Below, in pieces: positions 19,001 to 31,000 of a stretch of 64,000 nucleotides of DNA. The stretch comes from Owenia fusiformis (taxonomy: Eukaryota > Annelida > Polychaeta > Sabellida > Oweniidae). Location: the NCBI GenBank assembly GCA_903813345.2, contig CAIIXF020000009.1, forward strand, positions 27,688,740 to 27,752,739, given 5' to 3'. Within the stretch, counting starts at the first letter, position 1. Each line of letters opens with the position of its first letter. The notes beneath the pieces were generated by a model. The model was not told the DNA's origin. It saw nothing but the letters and a program-made list of their open reading frames with translations, and did not search any database. The translations under genes and the position numbers were made by a program.

Positions 19001-22000
19001 TAAGTCATATGTGCAGTATCTCTATAGGATTTTGTCTTAACCTTCTTTTACCTAATTTGACCAGAATATCTCAAAATGCAGTCATTGCAAAGCATTCAGT
19101 TCATGTATACATATATCCTTTGATAGTTTATAGCGTGGAAGTTTTTTTTCTCCGACCTGAAAATTGGCCCCCCCCCCCTTGTTGGTTCCCGGATCCGCCC
19201 CTGCATATGTGACCAAATTGAATTAGCTGCAAAAACAATTCCAAATGATTTTATTATGTACCCTTTATGCACTAAGTTATCCAGGGTTGTTACTAGAGAA
19301 TATTTATTGATATTTAATTACAGTCATCAATGTCTTTATCTGATTTCCAGTTTCCTCAGTACTGTAATCAAAGTAACAATATGAACAATAAGAATATTTG
19401 CGTGCTCACAATATTCAATAATAATAGGAACTCCTGTTTAGTTTCTTAAAACACTTCAACTCTTGTCAGATTTTTGTATTTTGTTTTAAAAGCAATTATC
19501 GAACTTCTTTATGTTAATTTATCATTTCAAAGTTTTTTTTCAATCCAGTCTCTTAAAGTACAGTATATTACTGTTTTGGCTACAGTACTGTACATTTCCG
19601 TAAAATGTGGTATTGTACGGTACTGTAGACTAAAGCAGTACCGATACAGTACCGTTAACATTGAACAGTACCATACTTGAACAGCACCATACTTGAACAG
19701 TACCATAGGGTACCAAGATTTCAGAATGCTGATTGGGAGTGTATGAATATTCAATGTCATTATCATTGCTTTGCCTAAAAAAGACCATCATACTCCAAAC
19801 TGCGTAATTTAGGTTGTTAAATATAATGCTATTTATAGTTAACTACATCCTTGAACTTTTCTTTTTGATTTGGAGAAAATGTCACATTTTTTATATATAA
19901 ACATTATTTAATGGCTAAAGGTTAGGTTAGTTTTAACTGCAAAAAATAGTTTCTTTTGTGTATTTTAGTTGACAAATAACCTCATCCGTAAGGCTTCATA
20001 TTTAAACATTATGTTTTTTATTTATCATTTTATAAACATACATACACACTATGTTAATACTGACTATATTTATGCTATAGTAGTTTTCTCTAGAATGCCC
20101 ATTTTGTGTTAAGTTTACAGGGCTGATTTAGGTTTCTGTATTAAGTTTGCAGGGCTGATTTATGTCAGAATGCAGGAATATCCTATGGTGTAATTATTAG
20201 GTTTTGCCTAAAACAAACTGAAGGTAATAGACCATTATGATAAACTCTGCCACCTTTTGGTATTTCAAAGAAGCAAGGATATATTGGCTTTATTGATGAT
20301 GTCATTGGTTGTAACATGGGCTTTCAAGAGACAATCTGTCCAAAAAAAGTGCAAGCAACTTGCAAGAAAATCACTCTCTCTTTGGTTCTAGAATTGTCAG
20401 TCATCTTTGGTTCTAGAATTGTCAGTCATGTACTGTGTTTATAGAAGGATTTAGTGTTGAAGCTCTGGCAATGATCATGGAGAATATAACTTTTATTGAC
20501 ATATTGTATCATATGATTAGACAAATATCAATAGTCAATACTTTGTGGTTATAAATGATGTATACATGTCGTAAAAATGTTGATTTGGAAAAAGGATTCT
20601 GTTTGCAAGAACTTCATTTTCGCCATTTAGAGACAACAAAATTTTATTTAAATCTGTATCAAATCAGTATAATGTGGTTAGAAAATAATGTCACCATTAC
20701 TGCTTAACACTGCTAATTCATGTCATATTCACATCATATTCAGTCTTGTTATATCACCAGAAGTGATGAAATATTGTTAATGTTGTAACTTTTTTGTAGA
20801 CAGTGTTTGCCATTTTGGGGTCATAATTCAGCATCTGTAACAAATGGCAGGTGGTGACATTTTGCACCTTGATACCTTGTGCTAATTAGCATTCAAAGAT
20901 GTAAAATTATTTGTTTACAGTCAGTAGACCAATTGTGCATCAGGGTTTACTTTTATCACTAGTCTTGCAAATATAATTGACTTTTCCTCCCCATTTATTT
21001 TTCTTTTTAAAATATGATGTTCAATGTAATATGTCTTTTTGTATTTCCAGGGATGGATGAATGAGCTGTCCAGCTATACAATGGAGGATTACCACATCAA
21101 TCAAACCAACTCTGTTTTTGTCTCAATAGAGGGCACTGCCCTCCGACTCCAGCGCCCGCGTCACAATGTCCCAAAACGTGCAATGTGGGATGAGGAACAT
21201 TACAACCCAGTGTTTATTCATCAACGATTTTATGATTTAAAAAATTCAAAAATTACTTTATTGCCACCCGGTTTAGTAAAAAAGCGAATCTGGAGTAAGA
21301 AATACCCGATTGTTTTAACAATACCAGTGGTGCCCTCACATCAGGGTACATCTGTTGACAGTGATGAAAATAATGATGCTTCCAGAACTGATGTGACATT
21401 GTATTTATTTGCCCGAACTGGTCGAGAGAAAGAATTATGGTATAGGAGGCTTGAGGCAGCCTCTATGAGTTCACCTCTTCCTACATGTCTTCCATCTTTA
21501 AAACAGCTGTCTTTCATGCATACTAGTCATTCAGATCCTCGGTTCAACCATGCAACACCATATAAGCATAAGCGGCAAGGTTCTACAGATTCTACCACCT
21601 CGGTAGGTTCTGGAGGTACGGAAGAGACACTTGAAGTTGAAAACAAGATACCTCCTGCCCCCGAGGATCCAAATAAGCTCCTGACAGAATATCTAAGGTA
21701 TATGTCGAAAGTGATGCCGTCTGATGAATCCAAAGTGCTCAGTGAATGGAAGGCGCAGATGCTTGGCTGTGAACCTAACATGTTCTGCTTCAATGCTCTT
21801 ATTTATAGAACATTCTGGGACTTTCTTCGTGACGGCTACTGGCAGGAGAAAATGAAGGATAAGATAATCAGGAAGCTTGACAAGATCCATGTAAGTATGA
21901 AATATGATTTGCAAGAAAAAACATTGTTGAAACAATGATGTCACAGAAAGGTTGAAGTGTCAATATTAAAATGGGACTTCTAGATCAAAGGAAGTAATGA

Positions 22001-25000
22001 AGGCCAAACTTTGCCCACATTTGAAATAAAAATGAATCCTTCTGGTCATTGGTCAAATTCATTTTTTGACTTGTAAAAATTGCAGCAATTTCTGCATAGA
22101 TCTTCAATGTTGAGGTCGAAAGCAATTAAAGGCCTTAATGGAAATTACTTGAGTTGCCTAATGTGATCAATATAATCTAATAGATTCCCATGAATGATGA
22201 TCATATAATACTAATCATGAATCATGATAATTAGATATATTTAGAAAATGCCATCAGAGAATATGTCTACAGAATATTAGAAATACAATCAGATATGTAT
22301 TGATTCCTATCCACATACAGAATCATAAGCCGCTTTAGTGCCCGTTAAAGACACCATTGTGGTTAAGGGTCACATTTTAATGTAACACAGTCTATATCTG
22401 TATACATAACTGTATCCAGTATTTGCCGCAGGCCATTTGTACCAGATTGTGTTGGTCTTAACTGTAATTCTCAACATATAGTGGATCTGTCAATTATTCT
22501 AGACATTTTTCAGTTTCTTTTGACAAAGAATTTTACTTTATTTCATTGTTTTATTTGCATTTCTGTTTAATACTGTATCTTGGAATTGACCTCTTTTCAA
22601 ATCATCGATAAATCATATGTATAAACTGTACTTTGACAAATCACACATTTGAGAATATAATCAACAAATAAATGGGTCAATTATTTCCAAATGGCATATT
22701 CTATAAAATGAATTGGTGATCTGGGTTTTGCTTCTAATCTTCTGATCTCATCACTTTTTCATAATGAGGTTGGATCTACCAGTAATATAAGACAGCATAG
22801 CTGTATACAGTATTAACATCTTTTAGTATATTTTGTGAATGGTGTTAAGCAATTGGTGTTCAGTGGTCAGCATCTGTAGCAAATGGCAGGTAGTGAAATT
22901 TTGTCTTAATGGATTATAAAGGATTTTGTCAAAAAATATTTTTAAAAACAATATTTAAAAAAATATTTAGGCTGATCTTGACTATGGGGCTGATATGTAT
23001 AATTGAGAATATGGGAAATCAGACTTGAACATAAAAATGCTTTGTGTTGAGAATATTGTTGATCAAAAATTCTTCAATAACAAAATCAGCTATATTAATT
23101 CCATTCATCTTGTGATCTCTTAAAAGATAAATATCCTGACTTAGCAATTTTAGAATCCTGTTTAGTCTGAAATATTTCAGATAATTTCCTGAATAACATA
23201 ATTTCCTTGTTATTCCCTTTACTGAGTATTTTCATTGCTATTTCGAAAGTAACACGATCACTTTGACATTCAAAGGGCTATAAATTTAGCGAGATAATTG
23301 GAAAATTTCTCATTATTTCTCACCATGTCATAAGTCAGTGATGTCATCAGAGACAAACATATTTATTATATCTTCATTATTTTATGGAATTGGATATGAG
23401 ACCCTTGAGGGTATTATTCTTGTTTTTCTTGAAATACTGAATATCAAGGCACTGAGAAGGTTGTGTAGGTTGATTGGTTGTTTGGTTGGTTTGGTTGGCT
23501 GGCTGGTTGGTTGATTGGTTATTTAGCTGGTCTTTTGGCTGGTTGTTTGGTTTGTTGTTTATTTTGTTGTTTGTTTAATTGAGAGGTTGGTTTGTTTGTT
23601 TGATCGGTCGGCTAGTTGGTTGTTTGGTTGGTTGCTTGGTTGGTTGTTTGTTTGTTTAATTGATTGGTTGGTTGGTTGTTTGGTTGATCGGTTAGTTGGT
23701 CCATTTTTACGCTCATTTGTTCAGGTCTCATCCTCTATTTGTAACACTCCTTTATCACAAAACTAATGACAAATTTAATCAAGTGTGGGATACCATTCGA
23801 AAAAAACATGAAAGTTACATTAATTTGGCAAGTTGCATGACTTTTCAATTCAAGTTCTGTATATATCCAATATATTTCAATGCTTTTTATCGTACCTAAC
23901 AAGAGGTACGATATTGTAGTCAGCTTGACGGGCAGAGGGTGGGCGGGCGGGCGGGCGGCGTCTCACTTTTCAGCTTGTCTACAGGTTTCCAGCCAAATCA
24001 TTTCAGGGATTCATCTGAAATTTTCAGGGATGTTTCTACATATCAACGTCAAGAACTGATTAGTTTTTGGGCATTCTGGGTAAATCTTAAGGTGGCCATT
24101 TTGGATTTTCCGTCCTAAAATCTTCACTTTCAAGACTTGTCTACAGGTTTCCAGCCAAACCATTTGAGGGATTCATCTGAAATTTTCAGGGATGTTTCTA
24201 CATATCAACATCAAGAACTGATTAGTTTTTGGGCATTCTGGGTAAATTTTAAGGTGGCCATTTTGGATTTTCCGTCCTAAAATTTTCACTTTCAAGACTT
24301 GTCTACAGGTTTTCAGCCAAACCATTTGAGGGATTCATCTGAAATTTTCAGGGATGTTGCTACATATCAACGTCAAGAACTGATTAGTTTTTGGGCATTC
24401 TGGGTAAATTTTAAGGTGGCCATTTTGGATTTTCCGTCCTAAAATCTTTACTTTCAAGACTTGTCTACAGGTTTCCAGCCAGACCTTTTGAGGGATTCAT
24501 CTGAAATTTTCAGGGATGTTTCTACATATCAACGTCAAGAACTGATTAGTTTTTGGGCATTCTGGTTAAATTTTAAGGTGGCCATTTTGGATTTTCTGTC
24601 CTAAAATCTTCACTTTCAAGACTTGTCTACAGATTTTCAGCCAAACCATTTGAGGGATTCATCTGAAATTTTCAGGGATGTTTCTACATATCAACGTCAA
24701 GAACTGATTGGTTTTTGGGAATTCTGGGTAAATTTTAAGGTGGCCATTTTGGATTTTCCGTCCTAAAATCTTGTCTATCGAGGCTTATCTACAGGTTTCC
24801 AGCCAAACCGTTCAAATTTTTACATATGTTACACAGTGATAAGTTCTAGAGCTGATTAACTTTTCTGCGGCCATCTTGCTTTCTTGGTCAACAAGACCAC
24901 AATGCTGTGTTTTAGGTACGATATTGTTCACGTCTGTGCCTTGTTATTTGATTAATATTAGGTCTCCATAGTGATAAGCATTATCCTGGAGTATCCTTTC

Positions 25001-28000
25001 TTTTATACATGTTAAAAGTGAAAGGTCTTCTTAGAAGTATTGCTCATGATGAATTGTTTAGCTTTGTGCTAATCCAGTGCTAATAGATCATGTACAGTAA
25101 AGTGGTATGTTCCTATCTAAGTGTCCATAATGTTATCCCACCGAACGAAGTTCGAGGGGGATATAGAAAAGCCGTCCGTCCGTCCGTCTGTTCGTTCGTT
25201 CGTTCGTCCGTTCGTCCGTCCGTCCGTCCGTCCATTCGTCCATCCATTCGTCCGTCCGTTCGTCCGTCCGTTCGTGTGTCCGGGGAATAACTCAAATACC
25301 GGTTGATGGATTTCATTCAAATTTTATAGGCTTATGCCTTATGGGTGTAGGACCTCTTCTCGAGAAGGAATCTTCAATGTGGCTGCTTAATTCAAAATGG
25401 CGGCCAATTTTCGGAAAAAATATAATCTTTAATAACTCAAATATTAGTGGATGGATTTGGTTCAAATTTTATATGCTGTTGCCTTGGTGCAAAGGAGCCT
25501 TGCTCAAGAAGACATTGTCAAGATGGCCACCAAATTTCAAAATGGTGGCCATTTTTCGTAAAAAAACGTTATCTTTGATAACTCAAAGACCATTGAATGG
25601 ATTTGGTTCAAATTTTAGATGCTGATGCCTAGGGACATAGGAGCTCTGCTCGAGAAAGGATTTTCAAGATGGCAGCTAAATTTCAAAATGGCGGCCATTT
25701 TTCGTAAAAAACGTTATCTTTGATAACTCAAATACCATTGAATGGATTTGGTTTAAATTTTAGATGCTGATGCCTAGGGACATAGGAGCTCTGCTCAAGA
25801 AGGGATGTTCAAGGTTGTAGCTAAATTCAAAATGGCCACCATTTTTCATAAAAGAACGTAACCTTTGATAACTCAAATACCAGTTGACGGATTTGGTTCA
25901 AATTCTATATGCTGATGCCTAGAGACAAAGAAGTTCTGCTCAAAAATAAATTTTCAAGATGGCCACTGAATTTCAAAATGGCCGCCATTTTTCGTAAAAA
26001 ACGTAATTAATGATAACTCAAATACTAGTTGATGGATTTGGTTCCAATTTTATATGCTGATGTTTAGGGAAAAATGAGATCTGCTTCAGAAGAAATTTCA
26101 AAGTCAATAGCTCAATTTCAAAATGGCTGCCATTTTTCATTAAAAAAGTAATCTTTGATAACCCAGATACCATTGGACGGACATTCTCTGCTAAAGAAGA
26201 AATCTAAAGATGACAGCTGAATTTCAAAATGGCAACCATGTTTCATAAAGACATAATCTTTGATAATTCAAATACCAGTGGATGAATTTGGCTCAATTTT
26301 TTTTGTCAAAACATATTTTGTTCGGTGGGATTTGCTACTTGGGAGTTGCTGTTTTTCTAGTTTAGTGTGTTGTATATTTTAATATAATTCTTTTCTGAAT
26401 AAGTTTTAATTTCTGCCTCTTTTTAATGTGGTTTTTATGGCACAACCACTTAAGTTGTTGGCATTCAGAGAAACAATGGCAGGTGGTGACATTTTCAATG
26501 TTAATGCCTTTTCTGATGGGAAAGGGTAGATCAAAGATTTTTTTTATTTAAAGTGTCATATTGACAAATTCATCATGTCGAGATCCAAAGTCAAATGTTA
26601 TCCAAAGGGTAGGTGTTCCTTATGCTGTGGTCACATTTGCTCCGATTTTTACTACGGCGCCTGGCCGATTGAGTATTTTGTTCAAAATTGTATTCAATTT
26701 TGAACAGAATACTCATCGGCCGGGCGCCGTTGCTGAGGTGTTCCACTTATAGAGGTTAATTGAACATTAAGTCAGTTGGTCTTGGTAGTCTGAAAAGTGT
26801 TCCACTAACAGAGGTGTTCTTCCTCTAGAGGTGTTCTATTTTGCAGATTTTACTGTACATTTTCATATGAAACTAGAATTAAGCTAAGCATGAAAATCAC
26901 GAAGATGCCACCTCAGTGACGCTGACGCAACTGCAAATATATATCCATTCAAACAAATACCAACATCCAACCAATATCATTGATTTTTATCATTAAGAAG
27001 TGTCACCATAACATCTAATGCAACAGATTACTACAAATTGATTGTTATTTTATAAGTAGTTATTAATGAAGTAGAATAAATTGAGAATTCTCTGGTTACA
27101 TTTATAATATCACAGCTATAATTTTCAACAGTGATTGATAACAGTTATAATTTCGATTACCTCATTACGTTTTTATTAGCTCACATGGCTTTAATACCTG
27201 GATCTAGTGAACAAAACATGACTCCATTTTGCATCTGTTATCACTCTATATCAAGTCTTGTGAACAACATTGAGTAAATGTGCCTATCATATGTAGATAT
27301 GAACAAGACACAAACTTCTACCTATGAGAGACTCGGACAGAAAGTCTGCAATTTGCGATCACCATGTATATCAGTGTAAGAATAGTTGGACTTCAAAAAA
27401 GTTGGTACTATTGGAAAGCTGAGATTTTCAGCTTTTTGGATCTACCAGCTTTTGTTAAGATTTTGGGGTAAAAAATGTTTAAAATACTAATTTGGGAGGT
27501 GTTCCACTTATAGAAGTTAATTGAACATTAAGTCAATTGGTCTTGGTAGTCTGAATAATGTTCCACTAACAGAGGTGTTCCACTTTGCAGATTTTACTGT
27601 ACATTTTTATATGAAACTAGAATTAAACTTATTATAAATGTCATGAAGATGCCACCTCAGTGATGTAACTGCAACTCGTATATCCATTCAAACAAATACC
27701 AACATCCAACCAACCAATATCATTGATTTTTTATCATTAAGAAGTGTCACCATAACATCTAATGCAACAGATTACTACAGATTGATTGTTATTGTATTAG
27801 TAGTGAAGTAAAATAAATTGAGAATACTCTGGTTACATTCATAATATCACAGCTTTAATTTCTCAATGGTGATTGATAACAGTTATAATTTCGATTACCT
27901 CATTACGTTTTTATTAGCTCACATGGCTTTAATACCTGGATCTAGTGAACAAAACATGACTCCATTTTGCATTTGTTATCACTCTATATAAAGTCTTGTG

Positions 28001-31000
28001 AACAAAATTGAGTAAATGTGCCTATGTATGTAGATACAGTAGAACTTGTGTATGTGGAATACTCTGTACTGGCCCAAAATTACCATCATTTTTAACATAG
28101 AAAGACGTGTTTTACATTTCCTGGAAGAACTTGTTTCATTTAACATTTCATGAACAAGACACAAACTTCTACCAATAAGAGACTTAGACAGAAAGTCTGT
28201 AGTTTGTGATCACCATGTATATCAGTGTAAGAATAGTTGGATTTCAAAAAGTTGGTACAATTGGAAAGTTGACATTTTCAGCTTTTCAGATCTACCAGCT
28301 TTTATTAAGATTTTTGGGTAAAAAAATGTTTAAAATGGTAATTTCCATAGTCACGATTTATATTTCTGATTAGTGCTAATTTTCCTATTTTCAGCTACCA
28401 TTTTTTATTGACAAGCTCCTAGTAACAGATATCAACCTTGGTCACGAAATGCCAATTATACGACGAATGTCCAAGCCTTATATAGATGAGCAGGGTCTTT
28501 GGATTGACCTTGACCTTGCTTATAGCGGGGGATTCCAGATGACATTAGAGACAAAGGTGAACCTGATGAAGCTAAAGAAACAGCCAGGAAGTGTCCCTGA
28601 AGATGATGAGGTTGGTACACCATTGGACAAAAGGTAAGATTTCATTTTTTACCGAAAAAAAGTTCTATGTATTCTACCATATCATAAAAATATGAAAAAT
28701 ATTATCTAATTTATTACATTTTTAAGAGAGCAATGTGTTTGATGTCTCAGCTTTTAATAGCAAAACACCATGGCAATCTTAAAGCCGCCAGCCTTTTAAT
28801 CTAAGCAATAGGGTGATCGTGTAGTTGCTCAGGTAAAACAATAACCACTTTACCTTTCAAGCGACATATTATGTTGTTAAAGCCTCTTGTTAATATCAAC
28901 TCTGCTACATTTAGTATATCATTTAAAGGCTGTATGTCATTTTAATTGAGCTTATTGGTAATGTTTGTTCAAATGCAGAGATTGTCACAAACTTAGAACA
29001 GCTGTTAGAAATCAATGTCATACCAGGAATGCTTGTGGTTAAGAAAAGCAATTCTATCAATAATTTTTGAATATTCCTGAAATGTATCTTTCTGCAATGT
29101 GTGAGTTATTTGTGAAACTGACTTTAAATCGATAAATGTACTGTATTATGACTAATGATTTATGTAAAGAAATCCACACATTTAAATCACATTTCTCATA
29201 TTGCTTTAAGTTATGTTCTTTTAAGAGGTCTCGCAATCAAATCTATTTTGAATAATTGTCAAGTTTCAATATTTTGCAAGTTCATTTAAATTTTAAGGGA
29301 TGTGGGATCAGAAGCAAAACTTGTTAGATTTCTAAAATGGCATTAAACTCACTTTGATTCATAAGGTTTCAGTTACTCCAACTTCACCTTGATAATCCAA
29401 GAATGAATCCACATTTACTGAGTAAACAAAACAAAATGTTACTAGTGTTCTAAACCGAGGCCCAGGAATATGTTAAAAATGTTTAAAATGTCCGCTAGTG
29501 TACTGAGTTGTTAATGCGTTTTTTTTACATGTATAAGGATAAGACTGATTTTTATAAGCTTAATGGATAAGAATAAGACTGATTTTTTTATTAATGACAG
29601 TATACCCGGGCCTTGTTATGATTATGTAAGATAAACATCAATTCAGGGCATCTTTCTTAAGAAACTCTATTAAGGCCAATTAAGGCCCATAAAATGAAAA
29701 AGTGTAACTTGGTGAAATAAATATTTGGAAACTTTTGATTGGTTCCCTGATGATCTTTATGGCCATCCACATAGTAACAGAACAGAAAAATAACCATTTG
29801 CATATCCGTGGTGTGTTATAATACCTTCATTCTGATTCTCATAGCATCTTTCTGTTTCACTTGAAACATTTCAGGGCTGAGAAGAATTGAGATGTCATGG
29901 TTTATCATGATGTAACACCTTGGGAGTGTGGAAGTCCATGATGATTAAACTTTTGGCTCTAGCCTCCTTTTGCAAGCTATTTCCAAATCATACTCTCATT
30001 TTCATGTCATGATAAACTTTTATTTTATTTCAAGTCTAGTGGTTTTCTGCTATTAATAGTCACACTGACTTTAAGATGAAATACACCCTAGATCTTGTGA
30101 CATTGAAAGATGTTTTCGTTAAATAATGTTGATTAAATGGGAAAATCTGAAATAGAAACATGATTTAGTTTGAAAAACATTATGATTGATATAACTAGTC
30201 AATTTATATTATGATTTATTTCACGATTTTATAGTTGCTAGCAATCGGATTCATATGATGTCAATTTATTATCCCATCGAACGAAGTTCGGAGGGATATA
30301 GGGAACGCCTCCGTCCGTCCGTCCGTACGTACGTACGTCCGTCCGTCCGTACGTACGTCCGTCCGTACGTCCGTCCGTCCGTCCGTCCGGGCAATAACTC
30401 AAATACCGTTGGCCTGATTTTATTCATATTTTGTACACATATACCCTATGGGGGTAGAAGTTCTGCTCGAAAGCCGATTTTCAAAATGGCCGCTCATTTA
30501 AAAATGGCGGCCATTTTAGTGCCGATTTTACAGTAATTTAGGTGCAATATGTAAAACTGTAATAGCAATATGTTTTAAATGTAAAAAAATTATATAGGAC
30601 ATTAATAAAGCTAGAAATGTAGATATTAAAAAAGCACATGGCAGCCATCTTGAAAAATGGCGGCCTTTACTCGTTATTTTACGATTTTTGCTGTAACTCG
30701 AAAAGTAGTGGAGCGATTTTGTTCATATTTGGTATGTGAATACTATAGGCATGGCACACTGTCTAATGACACTTTTGGTAGAAGGCGGCCATTTTGAAAA
30801 ATGGCGGACAGTTTAAAAAAATGCCGCCATTTTAACTTATTTTACTAAAACTCGAAAAGTAGTGGAGCAATTTTGTTCATATTTGGTATGTGAATACGTA
30901 TAAGCATGGCACACTGTCTAATGACACTTTTGGTAGAGGGCGATCATTTTTCAAAATGGCCGCCATTTTAACGTATTTTACTATAACTCGAAAAGTAGTG

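Larger units (their letters stand above)
13017..21050 (+). other. TEX2 intron 1 (8 kb)
   Basis: Contains a 72-bp inverted-repeat fragment near 14471-14542 (ends GAGGGGTGATTCATAA and TTCTGAATCACTCCTC), the antisense coding-like exons at 16561-17130, the 680-bp palindrome, two copies of the dispersed repeat described at 18130 and 20752, and GTACAGTAC-type simple sequence at 19570-19712. I see no other genes. Confidence 0.5.
21891..28394 (+). other. TEX2 intron 2 (6.5 kb)
   Basis: Mostly repeats: TTGGTTGGTTTG simple sequence (about 23460-23700), the 162-bp array, the CCGT-bearing inverted-end element, a palindromic MITE and the 761-bp direct duplication that runs to within about 50 bases of the SMP exon. 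No genes seen. Confidence 0.55.

Noticed and set aside
18098-19205. A 1.1-kb transposon bounded by GGCGGATCTGGGGGG and CCCGGATCCGCCCC
   Set aside because: The ends are only roughly complementary, the C-run is low complexity, and there is no target duplication; could be two unrelated fragments.
23455-23700. TTGGTTGG-rich stretch as a possible telomere-like array
   Set aside because: Irregular GGTT/GTTTG simple sequence without a fixed period; ordinary microsatellite.
25090-25320. Arg/Pro/Ser/Val and Asp/Gly/Arg/Thr repeat proteins
   Set aside because: Translations of a (CCGT)n simple repeat inside a mobile element; open in many frames.
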